64,000 nucleotides of DNA. It comes from Nitrospirota bacterium (GTDB lineage: Bacteria; Nitrospirota; Thermodesulfovibrionia; UBA6902). Of the stretch, positions 1 to 7,899 are shown one piece after another. The position numbers were made by a program, and so were the translations under genes. The DNA is taken from the NCBI GenBank assembly GCA_016213935.1, contig JACQZG010000001.1:1-64000 (forward strand), in the 5' to 3' direction. The notes beneath the pieces were generated by a model, which saw only the letters and a list, made by a program, of their open reading frames with translations, had not been told where the DNA came from and made no database searches. Each line of letters opens with the position of its first letter. The stretch's first letter is position 1.

Positions 1-113
1 CCGAGAGAGGCTTCAGGCTTGTCATGAACTGCAACCGTGAATCGGGGCAGACTGTTTTTCATATCCATCTCCATCTTTTAGGCGGAAGAATTATGCATTG
101 GCCGCCGGGGTAA
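1..113 (+). CDS. HIT (histidine triad) family protein, C-terminal end
   Basis: The reading frame that starts at base 3 runs in from the left edge and stops at TAA 111-113. The 36 visible residues contain the histidine triad signature of the HINT/HIT branch, [12 protein letters not shown], followed by the typical C-terminal ending MHWPPG. HIT proteins bind nucleotides in a homodimer and hydrolyse phosphoramidates such as AMP-lysine; the middle histidine of H-x-H-x-H is the nucleophile. The HINT branch is usually about 110-120 residues, so roughly two thirds lies outside the window. Function is a family assignment from the motif, and the substrate is unknown. Confidence 0.85.
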   Translation, partial: ERGFRLVMNCNRESGQTVFHIHLHLLGGRIMHWPPG

Positions 114-123
114 GGAAAAGTTG

Positions 124-171
124 TCAGTGATTAGTTATCAGTTGTCAGTCTAAAAACTGAAAACTGACAAC
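124..171. repeat. Iterated TCAGT/ACTGA repeat with hairpin
   Basis: Just after the HIT gene the sequence is built from reiterated short words (TTGTCAGTGA, TTATCAGTTGTCAGT, ACTGAAAACTGACAAC). GTTGTCAGT at 141-149 pairs perfectly with ACTGACAAC at 163-171, giving a 9-bp stem with a 13-base loop. It resembles dispersed short repeats found between genes in many bacteria. It may act as a transcript end for the HIT gene, but there is no strong T-run, so that role is inferred. Confidence 0.5.
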
Positions 172-190
172 AGATCTGAAATTTTTCAGC

Positions 191-874
191 ATGCGCAAAA
201 AAATACTGTTTGACATCTATGACACCCTTTACAAATCCTTCGGCGCGCAAAACTGGTGGCCGGGTGACACGCCTTTTGAGATAGCCGTTGGCGCGATACT
301 GACGCAGAACACAAACTGGGAAAATGTTGAAAAAGCTATAAGCAATATAAAAAGGCAAAAGGCGCTAAGCGCGAAAAAACTTCACGAGATGCCGCACAAA
401 GAACTTGCTTCTTTGATTAAACCCGCCGGGTATTTCAATATCAAGGCGAAAAGGCTGAAGAACTTTTTAACCTTCCTCTGCAACCATCACAAAGGCAGTA
501 TGGCTCAAATGAAGAAGCAGGATGCGCATGCTCTCAGGCATGAACTTCTCAATGTAAACGGCATCGGCCCTGAAACCGCGGACTCTATTCTCCTCTACGC
601 TCTTGAGAAGCCTGTATTTGTAATTGACGCCTACACAAAGAGGGTTCTTACGCGGCATAAGATAGTTCCGGAAGACGCGACATATCACGATATGCAGGAG
701 CTTTTTCACGCTAATCTGCCGCATGATGTAAAACTATTCAATGAATATCATGCCCTGTTAGTAATGGTCGGCAAGCACTACTGCAAACCGAAGCCGAAGT
801 GCGAAGGATGTCTATTAAAGGGGATTTTATTTGCTGAAACCAATAATAGAAATGACAAAAGAGAAAAACAATAA
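191..874 (+). CDS. Endonuclease III family DNA glycosylase (MagIII-like)
   Basis: A 227-residue HhH-GPD protein of base excision repair. The N-terminal half has the family core WWPGDTPFEIAVGAILTQNT (22-41). The helix-hairpin-helix is GIGPETAD (124-131) and the catalytic aspartate is in FVIDAYTKR (D146). The position that is a catalytic lysine in true endonuclease III (G-R-K-T-A) is glutamate here (G-P-E-T-A), so the enzyme should be a monofunctional glycosylase, as in the 3-methyladenine glycosylase III (MagIII) branch. The iron-sulfur loop is incomplete: C198, C204 and C207 are present but the fourth cysteine expected about six residues later is absent. The gene converges on the HAD gene with three bases between stops. 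The alkylated-base substrate is an inference from the subfamily. Confidence 0.82.
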   Translation: MRKKILFDIYDTLYKSFGAQNWWPGDTPFEIAVGAILTQNTNWENVEKAISNIKRQKALSAKKLHEMPHKELASLIKPAGYFNIKAKRLKNFLTFLCNHHKGSMAQMKKQDAHALRHELLNVNGIGPETADSILLYALEKPVFVIDAYTKRVLTRHKIVPEDATYHDMQELFHANLPHDVKLFNEYHALLVMVGKHYCKPKPKCEGCLLKGILFAETNNRNDKREKQ

Positions 875-877
875 TAG

Positions 878-1708
878 TTATCCCAACACCTCTTTCTTTT
901 TAAATATCTCTATAGTCTCAAGCCATGAGCCTGTCTGCACCGCTTCTACCGGGCATGGAGACTCTGAAGGCCATGTGTCTATAAGTTCAATGACCGCGGC
1001 GTCATTGCCGCCTTTGAATAAGGCATCGCCGATAAAGATCACCTTTTCAAAACCTTTTTCCAGCAATTTCCGCACAGGCTTGGTTTTGTCTTCGCCCCAT
1101 ATCCCGATATCGAACGAGGTCTGCCCGCCGAGAGTGATATGCAGATGCTTCTCTTTTATCAGCGGCGACAATGAGAGATTAAGATATTCCATTATCTTTT
1201 TCCTGTAGTCTGATGACAGGTCGAATTTTACGAACTTTTCCCTGTTGAGCATTGCATCCGGGCCTTCTTTTTCAAGCCTGCCTATAGGGCATAGGTTGAT
1301 CATGGAGACCCTGTCAACTATCCTGTTATCAACTATAGTGAAGTCATCAGGCAGGCGGAACTCTTCCATTTGCAAAGTCCCGGCAAGCACATTCATCAAA
1401 CGGCGGTAGTCATTCTCCCCGAGATAATTTCCGATATTGAACTCCGAGACGAGTTTAATGGACATCTCTTTTGAATAATCACAATGGTAGTGAACCGCGC
1501 CATTGCTGACAAAGGCGTCAAACCGCCCGCGGAACCCGTGTTCATACATAGGCTTGAAGAATTGGTTCTGAAGCAGTTGAAAGTGGCTGCCTGCCGCGAC
1601 ATAAAAGGGAACGTTAAGGCGCGTCAGCGCTTCTACCATTACTTTCGTTATGGGCTGTCTCGGCGGGGTCAGGGTGCTGTCTATGTCAAGGGCAAGTGCG
1701 GTTTTCAT
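878..1708 (-). CDS. Eukaryotic-type phosphomannomutase-like HAD phosphatase
   Basis: A 276-residue HAD-superfamily (IIB cap) protein. It has the motif I aspartates in LDIDSTLTPPRQPI (D8, D10), a middle segment MINLCPIGR that matches the eukaryotic PMM1/PMM2 signature (MLNVSPIGR), a late GGQTSFDIGIWGEDK that corresponds to the PMM substrate and lysine region, and IGDALFKGGND as motif IV. Phosphomannomutases of this type interconvert mannose-6-P and mannose-1-P for GDP-mannose synthesis. Most bacteria use the unrelated ManB/AlgC fold instead, so a eukaryotic-type enzyme is notable. It could equally be a sugar phosphatase that shares the fold. No sugar-nucleotide genes lie next to it; the 5' neighbour is divergent. 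The pattern is clear for the family but the mutase activity is not proven. Confidence 0.72.
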   Translation of the reverse strand: MKTALALDIDSTLTPPRQPITKVMVEALTRLNVPFYVAAGSHFQLLQNQFFKPMYEHGFRGRFDAFVSNGAVHYHCDYSKEMSIKLVSEFNIGNYLGENDYRRLMNVLAGTLQMEEFRLPDDFTIVDNRIVDRVSMINLCPIGRLEKEGPDAMLNREKFVKFDLSSDYRKKIMEYLNLSLSPLIKEKHLHITLGGQTSFDIGIWGEDKTKPVRKLLEKGFEKVIFIGDALFKGGNDAAVIELIDTWPSESPCPVEAVQTGSWLETIEIFKKKEVLG

Positions 1709-1830
1709 TTTTTGACAACTATAGCGTTATATCCGTTTCTTTGTCAATTCAAGTTCAGGCTGAAAGCGCCAAAGCAGAAAGGCCGGATGATAAAGATGAA
1801 GAAAAATGATAAAATGACTGATAATTTTAC

Positions 1831-1836
1831 AGGAGG
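1831..1836 (+). promoter_or_regulatory. Perfect Shine-Dalgarno that fixes a TTG start
   Basis: AGGAGG at 1831-1836 lies seven bases before TTG at 1844. Upstream in-frame ATG codons (1787, 1796, 1814) have no comparable site, and the earlier frame runs antisense into the HAD gene. This supports TTG 1844 as the true start of the next gene. Confidence 0.7.
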
Positions 1837-1843
1837 CTCAATC

Positions 1844-2509
1844 TTGCGTATTGAAACAGGCCTGCTTCTTCTTGAGTCAATTCTCCTCATCGCGACCGTC
1901 ATACTTCTCGTATACAGCATAAAGGAAGGAAGGCAGAGAGACAAGCTGCTTATAGAAATGAGCAAGGCTACAAAGGTGCTTACCCGCCAGGAGTATTTTC
2001 TTACGGTCATTGACACGATGCTTGACGCGGAAATGGAGATAATCGGCTGCATAACCGGAAGGATACCGAGCGGCGATGACGAGAAGATGACTCGTGATAT
2101 CGTGAACCAGCTTGAGAAGCTTACTGGAAGGGGAATAAAGGTCAGATATCTTTTGCCGAAATTTCCCGACAGGCTTCATATCGGATATCTCTACACAAAG
2201 GCCGGCGCTGAAGTCATATACAGCAACTGCCTCCTTGTGCACAATCTCAGGTTCATAACGGTTGACAGCAAGATATCCGTTATAGGAGTACCCGAAAGCA
2301 CAGGCGAGAAGGAGGCGACGAAGAAGGGGTACAGGATACCTTCGGAAGGGCTCGCCTCAGTGCTTGAACATCACTTCAGAAGCTGTGAAAAGCAGGTATC
2401 ATTTAAAGATTACCTGAAAGAGGTTATGAGCCACAGCGGAGCTTCTCCCGAGCATCTTGCAAAAGAGATACGCGTGAATGCCGAAGAGCTTAGAAAGCTT
2501 ATATCCTGA
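1844..2509 (+). CDS. Membrane-anchored protein of unknown function, PLD-like fold suspected
   Basis: From TTG 1844 the product is 221 residues. It opens with a single hydrophobic helix (ETGLLLLESILLIATVILLVY, about residues 3-23), then a charged cytoplasmic-type domain. The middle part, with TGRGIKVRYLLPKF and later LLVHNLRFITVDSKISVIG, resembles the alternating strands of phospholipase-D-like sensor domains, where a basic-residue strand is followed by a VH-x-x-R/K strand and D-x-K. A full HKD catalytic motif is missing, so it is probably not an active PLD enzyme. The C-terminal 50 residues are charged and helical. I do not recognise a named family with confidence. It stands alone and converges on the next gene. 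Confidence 0.6.
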   Translation: MRIETGLLLLESILLIATVILLVYSIKEGRQRDKLLIEMSKATKVLTRQEYFLTVIDTMLDAEMEIIGCITGRIPSGDDEKMTRDIVNQLEKLTGRGIKVRYLLPKFPDRLHIGYLYTKAGAEVIYSNCLLVHNLRFITVDSKISVIGVPESTGEKEATKKGYRIPSEGLASVLEHHFRSCEKQVSFKDYLKEVMSHSGASPEHLAKEIRVNAEELRKLIS

Positions 2510-2539
2510 CGCCCTGTTATATTTTTCTTCCGGATTTTA

Positions 2540-2896
2540 TTATTTGCAGCAGTAAAGCAGCGCGCCGCATTCGCACTTGTCCATAAGGCTTCCGCCGCCT
2601 TCTTCAGTGGCCAGCCCCAGCCATGTAGCGTAGCCTTTATCAAAGAGCATCTCCGGTAAAAGATTGTCCATATCAATGGCAGGAAGTTTCCTTCTGAACC
2701 TGCTCGCCACAAACATGTTGTAATGGATTATCCAGCCGTTAGTTTCAATCATGCTTATGGGGTCAAAAGCAATCTTTTTAGAGCATGAAGGGCAGAATAT
2801 GCCCTGAATCACTTCATGGGGCATTATATTGTCCTTAAACTGAAAAGCCACGGCGTACTTGCCGCACCTGCATTTAACTATATGTTCTTTATTCAT
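2540..2896 (-). CDS. Small cysteine-rich protein, probable double zinc ribbon
   Basis: A 118-residue protein with cysteine pairs arranged as metal ligands: CRCGKY near the N-terminus, CPSCSKK about 25 residues later, then CECGALLYCCK at the very C-terminus. The pattern suggests one N-terminal zinc ribbon and a C-terminal CxC..CC knuckle around a mixed central region. A GGAGG Shine-Dalgarno lies about nine bases before ATG 2896. No family is recognised. It is transcribed alone, divergently from the phosphate operon, with a 390-base gap to it. Role unknown; a nucleic-acid or metal-sensing function would be only a guess. Confidence 0.6.
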   Translation of the reverse strand: MNKEHIVKCRCGKYAVAFQFKDNIMPHEVIQGIFCPSCSKKIAFDPISMIETNGWIIHYNMFVASRFRRKLPAIDMDNLLPEMLFDKGYATWLGLATEEGGGSLMDKCECGALLYCCK

Positions 2897-3184
2897 AATC
2901 TGTATCCTCCGGTTATTGTTTTATGATATTTTTTAATAGCATCTTAGAAATAATACAAGATAAGAATGATTCTTGTCAAGAAAAAAATTACACTGAGATA
3001 ACGTATTGAATTTAAATATATTTTTTACTGTCAGTAATTATAGAATAGGGAATTAGGGCCCCAATGCGCTTTGTACAAGTATCGCCAAGTGCCGTTTGTC
3101 TTCCCAAAAAAATAGCTACGAATATCATGTATATGAAGCATCCGAGGAAGAGGCATTTCATATATTAATATCATAATTTTTAAG

Positions 3185-3213
3185 TTGACATTATTGTCTG
3201 TTTTAAATTTAAT
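3185..3213 (+). promoter_or_regulatory. Sigma70-type promoter of the pst operon
   Basis: TTGACA at 3185-3190, a 17-base spacer and TTTAAT at 3208-3213 (one mismatch to TATAAT). It lies about 75 bases before the pstS ATG. Assignment rests on consensus match and position. Confidence 0.5.
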
Positions 3214-3217
3214 ATCA

Positions 3218-3236
3218 CGGCCATCATTGATGGCCG
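3218..3236. repeat. 19-bp perfect palindrome in the pstS leader
   Basis: CGGCCATCA at 3218-3226 pairs with TGATGGCCG at 3228-3236 around a single T. It sits directly after the predicted -10 element, at or just downstream of the expected transcription start, so it could be an operator for a dimeric regulator. With a one-base centre it is better suited to protein binding than to an RNA hairpin. Confidence 0.5.
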
Positions 3237-3288
3237 GATGCGCGGCTTTGATTTTTGGGAAGTTATAATAATTGTCAGGAGAGAAATA

Positions 3289-4299
3289 ATGAAAAACATT
3301 TTAAGATTGACTTTGCTCGCGGCATTGGTTTTATCATTCGCGCATGTAAATGCTGCGGAGACACTCAACGGTGCGGGAGCGACATTCCCTTATCCCGTAT
3401 ATTCAGCATGGGCGTATGATTACAATAAGATAACCGGCGTTCAGATCAATTATCAGTCCATCGGCTCGGGAGGCGGGGTGAGGCAGATCACCGAGAGAAC
3501 CATTGATTTTGGGGCCTCGGACGACCCTTCCAAGCCGGAGCAGGTTCAGAAGGATAAGTTGCTCCAGTTTCCGGCAGTCATCGGCGGAGTTGTGCCTGTG
3601 GTGAATCTTGAAAATACTCACCCCGGCCAACTGAAACTTGATCCGGAATCACTGTGCAGCATATTCCTTGGAGAGATTAAATACTGGGATGATGAGAAGA
3701 TTAAGAAGATGAATCCTCAGTCAAAGCTGACGCACAGCGAGGTGACGGTTGTTTACCGCTCCGACGGTTCGGGAACAACAGCAATATTTACGAATTATCT
3801 GAGCGCGGTCTGTCCTGCGTGGAAGGAGAAGATCGGCGCAGGCAAAGCTGTGAAGTTCCCCACGGGCATAGGCGGAAAGGGTAATGAAGGGGTCGCCAAC
3901 TATGTAAAGAGGACTGCCAACTCAATCGGATATGTCGAGTTCGCTTACGCAAAGCAGAACAAGCTCACCTTTACACAGCTTAAGAACTCCGCAGGGAATT
4001 TCGTTGTGCCGGGATTCGAAAGCTTTGAGGATGCGGCAGAATCAGGGGATTTTGATCCTAAAAAAGATTTTTATCTCTGGCTCACCAACGCGCCGGGCAA
4101 GGAATCATGGCCGATTGCAGGAGCAACCTTCATACTTCTTGCAAAGGAAAAGACAGATGCAAACAAGAGTGTCGTCAAGTTCTTTGACTGGGCTTTCAAG
4201 AACGGGGATAATAAGGCAAAAGAGCTTGTGTACGTTCCCCTGCCGAAATCCCTCAAAGATAAGGTCAGGGCTTATTGGAAAGAAAAGGGGATATTTTGA
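3289..4299 (+). CDS. pstS: Phosphate ABC transporter substrate-binding protein PstS
   Basis: A 336-residue periplasmic phosphate-binding protein. The start at ATG 3289 follows AGGAGA and gives a clean signal peptide (MKNILRLTLLAALVLSFAHV, cleavage likely after VNA). The mature protein begins with the PstS hallmark LNGAGATFPYPVY. Phosphate-contacting loops are visible as YQSIGSGGGVRQI, DFGASDDP and YRSDGSGTTAIFTNYL. It captures inorganic phosphate and delivers it to the PstCA channel. It is the first gene of pstSCAB-phoU and overlaps pstC by four bases. There is no lipobox, so the protein should be soluble in the periplasm. Confidence 0.96.
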   Translation: MKNILRLTLLAALVLSFAHVNAAETLNGAGATFPYPVYSAWAYDYNKITGVQINYQSIGSGGGVRQITERTIDFGASDDPSKPEQVQKDKLLQFPAVIGGVVPVVNLENTHPGQLKLDPESLCSIFLGEIKYWDDEKIKKMNPQSKLTHSEVTVVYRSDGSGTTAIFTNYLSAVCPAWKEKIGAGKAVKFPTGIGGKGNEGVANYVKRTANSIGYVEFAYAKQNKLTFTQLKNSAGNFVVPGFESFEDAAESGDFDPKKDFYLWLTNAPGKESWPIAGATFILLAKEKTDANKSVVKFFDWAFKNGDNKAKELVYVPLPKSLKDKVRAYWKEKGIF

Positions 4300-5222
4300 G
4301 GAAAAATCCTGCTGACATTATATTTTCTGCAACCACTGCCATTGCTTCTCTTTCAGTCGCAGTCTTCGTCATCGGGATACTCTATGTGCTCATCATGGAA
4401 TCCTCTCCGGCAATAGGGAGATTTGGCATAAAATTTCTCATATCAACAGACTGGGACCCTGTCAAAGAATCCTTTGGCGCGCTTACTAATATTTACGGAA
4501 CAATCATAACGACTTTTCTTTCCCTGCTTATAGCGATACCCGTCTCCATCGGCATCGCCATATTTGTCACGGAAATATCGCCAAATTTTCTTAAAGCTCC
4601 GATAGGCGCGGCGATTGAGCTCCTTGCCGCAATCCCGAGCATCATCTACGGAATGTGGGGGCTCTTCACGCTTTCGCCGATAATGAGCAGGCATGTTGAA
4701 CCTTTCCTGAAAAAGATCACTGCTGGTATTCCTATTGTCAGTATTTTATTTCAAGGCACTCCTATGGGGATTGATATCTTGACCGCAAGCGTAATTTTGA
4801 GCATCATGATAATCCCTTTTACCGCGAGCATCTCCAGAGACTCCTTTAACCTCACCCCTCCCATAATAAAGGAGTCCGCTTACGCAATCGGCGCGACAAA
4901 GTGGGAGGTCGTCAAGAATATTGTTATCCCCTACTCAAAGATAGGCGTTTTCGGCGGAATTGTCCTTTCACTTGGCAGGGCGATCGGAGAGACTATGGCT
5001 GTCGCCTTTGTTCTCGGGAACAATCACAGGATCGCGACATCGCTCTTTGACGCGGCGGCGACTATCACCGTCACTCTTGCGAATGAGTTTGCAGAGGCGG
5101 ATAATGACATTTACCTTTCATCCCTCTTTTATCTCGCGCTTGTGCTTTTTGTCATGAGTTTTATCACTCTCGCCGTTGCAAAATATTTTCTCATCAGGGC
5201 AGAGAGGAAGTATTCACGATGA
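4296..5222 (+). CDS. pstC: Phosphate ABC transporter permease PstC
   Basis: A 308-residue inner-membrane permease with about six transmembrane helices. I place the start at TTG 4296, which overlaps the pstS stop (TTGA) and has AAGGGG at 4285-4290; a TTG at 4275 would give a slightly longer form. The EAA-type coupling loop LSLGRAIGETMAVAFVLGN, which contacts the ATPase PstB, is present in the C-terminal half. A long loop around residues 140-160 (GIPIVSILFQGTPMGIDI) interrupts the helices, as in other PstC proteins. It pairs with PstA to form the phosphate channel and overlaps pstA by four bases (ATGA). Confidence 0.95.
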   Translation: MRKNPADIIFSATTAIASLSVAVFVIGILYVLIMESSPAIGRFGIKFLISTDWDPVKESFGALTNIYGTIITTFLSLLIAIPVSIGIAIFVTEISPNFLKAPIGAAIELLAAIPSIIYGMWGLFTLSPIMSRHVEPFLKKITAGIPIVSILFQGTPMGIDILTASVILSIMIIPFTASISRDSFNLTPPIIKESAYAIGATKWEVVKNIVIPYSKIGVFGGIVLSLGRAIGETMAVAFVLGNNHRIATSLFDAAATITVTLANEFAEADNDIYLSSLFYLALVLFVMSFITLAVAKYFLIRAERKYSR

Positions 5223-6064
5223 CGAGGGTGCGGAAGAGGAAAATAGAGGGCGTTATCGCCATGGTGCTCTGCACTGTCGCTGCGCTTACGGGGCTCTTCT
5301 GGCTCGTCTTTATTCTTGGCGATGTGCTTGCGCATGGGATAAAGGCGTTGAACCTGAATTTATTTATCAACGACCCTGCCCCGGCAGGCGTTGAAGGGGG
5401 AGGGTTGAGGAATGCCTTTATCGGACAATTGCTGATAACCCTCTGCGCGACATTGATAGGGGTTCCGATAGGCGTGCTTGGCGGGACATTTCTCGCAGAG
5501 TACGCGCGCGGAAGAAGGATAGCGAGGCTGATAAGCATCCTCTCGGACATCATGGTCAGCGTTCCTTCTATAGTAATCGGAACTTTTATATATGCCGTGC
5601 TTGTGAAGCCGATAGGCCATTTCAGCGGCTGGGCAGGAGCAATCGCGCTTTCGATTATAATGATACCCGTTGTCCTGAGAACTACTGAAGATATGTTGAG
5701 GCTCGTGCCGTGGACTTTAAGAGAGGCGGCATTCGCTCTCGGCGCGCCATACTACAAGGTGATTATTCAGATAGTCTACAGAGGCGCGTCAACAGGCATT
5801 CTCACGGGAATACTCCTTTCTATAGCCCGCGTTTCAGGCGAGACCGCTCCGCTCTTATTCACTTCCTTTAATAATTCATTCTTCTCCGCTGACATGAACA
5901 AGCCAATCGCCTCTCTTACAGTAACTATCTTTCAATACGCGATGGGGCCTTATGAGAGCTGGCATTCGCAGGCATGGGCCGCTTCTTTAGTGATAACATT
6001 ATCCATATTGACGCTTACGGTCATCGGAAGGCTCTTAATCAAAGGGAGGCATGGGAAGCGATGA
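5219..6064 (+). CDS. pstA: Phosphate ABC transporter permease PstA
   Basis: A 281-residue integral membrane permease and partner of PstC. It has an N-terminal helix (residues about 10-35), then the transporter core with the coupling motif [18 protein letters not shown], typical of PstA. The start ATG 5219 overlaps the pstC stop by four bases, and its own stop overlaps the pstB ATG by four, so the three genes should be translationally coupled. Length matches the family (about 280-300). Confidence 0.95.
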   Translation: MTRVRKRKIEGVIAMVLCTVAALTGLFWLVFILGDVLAHGIKALNLNLFINDPAPAGVEGGGLRNAFIGQLLITLCATLIGVPIGVLGGTFLAEYARGRRIARLISILSDIMVSVPSIVIGTFIYAVLVKPIGHFSGWAGAIALSIIMIPVVLRTTEDMLRLVPWTLREAAFALGAPYYKVIIQIVYRGASTGILTGILLSIARVSGETAPLLFTSFNNSFFSADMNKPIASLTVTIFQYAMGPYESWHSQAWAASLVITLSILTLTVIGRLLIKGRHGKR

Positions 6065-6825
6065 ATGCCGCGGCGGAGTTTGACGTTAAAGGGCTTAATT
6101 TTTATTACGCGGGAAATGTCCATGCGATAAAAAACATCACTCTGCCGGTCCACAAAAAAAACGTCACAGCCCTCATCGGGCCGTCTGGCTGCGGCAAGAC
6201 TACGCTCCTCAGGTGCTTTAACCGCATGCACGACCTTTATCCAGGGAACAGATACGAGGGCGAGATACTCTTTAAAGGGGAGAATATCTTTTCTGATGAG
6301 ATAGATCTGATTGACCTCAGGAGCCGCATCGGCATGGTCTTTCAGAAGCCGACCCCTTTTCCCATGAGCATCTTTGACAATATAGCCTATGGATTGAGGC
6401 TTAAAGGCGTCAAAAAAATATCAGGCCTTTCCGAAAGGGTGGAGAAGGCGCTTAACAACGCCGCGCTTTGGGATGAGGTGAAGGACAAGCTTCATGCAAG
6501 CGCGTATGAACTCTCAGGCGGGCAGCAGCAGAGGCTCGTAATCGCCCGCGCTCTCGCAGTTGAGCCGGAAGTCATCCTTTTTGACGAGCCTACGTCAGCG
6601 CTTGACCCGATATCAACATCAAAGATCGAAGACCTTATCGTTGAGCTCAAGAAAAATCTTACGATCATCATAGTCACTCACAATATGCAGCAGGCCGCGA
6701 GGATATCAGACATGACCGGATTCATGATGTTAGGGGACTTGATAGAATATGACAGTACGGATAAGATATTCACGAACCCGTCTGAGAAACTGACGGGCGA
6801 TTATATTACTGGGAGGTTCGGGTAA
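6061..6825 (+). CDS. pstB: Phosphate ABC transporter ATPase PstB
   Basis: A 254-residue ABC ATPase that powers phosphate import through PstCA. Walker A is GPSGCGKTT (40-48), the Q-loop is in [17 protein letters not shown] (PstB-specific), the signature is LSGGQQQR, Walker B is [12 protein letters not shown], and the switch histidine is in [13 protein letters not shown] choose ATG 6061, which overlaps the pstA stop as ATGA; a longer frame from 5974 would read through pstA and add residues foreign to PstB. The phoU start overlaps its stop (TAATG). Confidence 0.97.
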   Translation: MNAAAEFDVKGLNFYYAGNVHAIKNITLPVHKKNVTALIGPSGCGKTTLLRCFNRMHDLYPGNRYEGEILFKGENIFSDEIDLIDLRSRIGMVFQKPTPFPMSIFDNIAYGLRLKGVKKISGLSERVEKALNNAALWDEVKDKLHASAYELSGGQQQRLVIARALAVEPEVILFDEPTSALDPISTSKIEDLIVELKKNLTIIIVTHNMQQAARISDMTGFMMLGDLIEYDSTDKIFTNPSEKLTGDYITGRFG

Positions 6826-7487
6826 TGGCCGTTAAAAGCAACGAATTAGCGCATCTCCATGAGATGCTCCTTAAAATGGCCTCCCTTGTTGAGACAGCGA
6901 TAAAGAATTCCGTCAAGTCGCTCGTTGACAGGGATTCAGGCCTTGCCATTCATGTCATAGAAAACGACAAAGAGATAAACTCCTATGACGTGAAGATAGA
7001 TGAAGAGTGCATAAGGCTTCTTGCCCTGAAACAGCCGATGGGCAAAGACCTCCGTTTCATAACAACCGCAATGAAGATAACCACTGACCTCGAAAGGATA
7101 GCGGATAACGCGGTCAATATTGCCGAGCGCGCGGTAGAACTTAACAGAGAGCCTGTGCTTAAGCCATATATTGACATCCCGCACATGTCGAGGATAGCGC
7201 AGGGCATGGTGCTTGATACGATAAATGCGTTTGTGAACGAGGATACATCTCTTGCAAAGGAAGTCATCATACGCGACGATGAGGTGGATGACTTAAACAG
7301 GGCTGTATGCGAAGAGCTTATGGAGATGATGATACGCGACCCCTCCACTATAACGCGCGTAGTCAAAGTGACTTATGTGTCAAAATACCTTGAGCGTATA
7401 GCTGACCACGCCACAAACATTGCCGAAGATGTCATCTATATGGTTAAAGGCAAGATAATCCGGCATATGGAGCCGGGCAGCCTTTAG
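6825..7487 (+). CDS. phoU: Phosphate signalling protein PhoU
   Basis: A 220-residue all-helical PhoU protein made of two similar three-helix bundles. Each repeat carries the metal-binding signature: DLERIADNAVNIAERA in the first and YLERIADHATNIAEDV in the second (E/D-x-x-R-x-x-D/N pattern). PhoU links the Pst transporter to the PhoR/PhoB two-component system and limits phosphate uptake. Its ATG overlaps the pstB stop by one base, and it closes the operon. No phoR or phoB is present in the window. Confidence 0.96.
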   Translation: MAVKSNELAHLHEMLLKMASLVETAIKNSVKSLVDRDSGLAIHVIENDKEINSYDVKIDEECIRLLALKQPMGKDLRFITTAMKITTDLERIADNAVNIAERAVELNREPVLKPYIDIPHMSRIAQGMVLDTINAFVNEDTSLAKEVIIRDDEVDDLNRAVCEELMEMMIRDPSTITRVVKVTYVSKYLERIADHATNIAEDVIYMVKGKIIRHMEPGSL

Positions 7488-7530
7488 TTTTTCTTTTCGC
7501 CATCAGGCTTTCTTGCTCTAAAATCAGATT

Positions 7531-7899
7531 ATGAATTACAAAGCAATGGCAGACGCGACAGCGCTCGCGCATTTTCTGTTTGTGCTTTTTGTCATCTTCG
7601 GCGGGCTTATTGTCTTCAAGTGGAGAGGTGCCGCATGGCTTCATCTGCCGGCGGCACTATGGGGCGCGCTGATAGAGTTTTTCGGATGGATTTGTCCGCT
7701 TACACACCTTGAAAATTTTTTCAGGGAAAAGGCAGGCGCCGTGACTATGGAACGCGGGTTTGTCGCGCATTACATACTTCCTCTTCTCTACCCCGCGGAG
7801 CTGACAAAAGGGCTGCAAATCAAACTGGGGCTTTTCGTGATTTTTCTTAATATCATTATCTACGGGTTTGTGATCTGTCGGCATAGGACTAAAAAATGA
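7531..7899 (+). CDS. DUF2784 family membrane protein
   Basis: A 122-residue protein with about four transmembrane helices. The family features are an N-terminal ALAHFLFVLFVIFGGLIV helix, a W-R/K-G-x-x-W turn, FGWICPLTHLEN with its conserved cysteine and proline, and a late HYILPLLYP before the last helix. DUF2784 proteins have no known function. The gene follows phoU by 44 bases on the same strand, and its stop overlaps the ATG of the YkgJ-like pseudogene by four bases, so the two were probably one transcript. Confidence 0.85.
   Translation: MNYKAMADATALAHFLFVLFVIFGGLIVFKWRGAAWLHLPAALWGALIEFFGWICPLTHLENFFREKAGAVTMERGFVAHYILPLLYPAELTKGLQIKLGLFVIFLNIIIYGFVICRHRTKK

Larger units (their letters stand above)
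2897..3288. other. Intergenic region upstream of the pst operon
   Basis: About 390 bases without a supported gene, AT-rich compared with the flanks. The right part holds the likely pst promoter (3185-3213) and a perfect palindrome (3218-3236). No clear Pho box (tandem CTGTCAT-like repeats) could be seen. An open frame from ATG 3238 into pstS is not needed, because the ATG at 3289 has a better ribosome binding site and gives a proper signal peptide. Confidence 0.55.

Noticed and set aside
1484..1843. N-terminal extension of the membrane protein from 1484
   Set aside because: It lies antisense to the HAD gene and AGGAGG precedes TTG 1844.
3238..3288. Longer pstS start at ATG 3238
   Set aside because: It would place 17 non-signal residues before a perfect signal peptide and overlaps the palindrome; ATG 3289 has the ribosome binding site.
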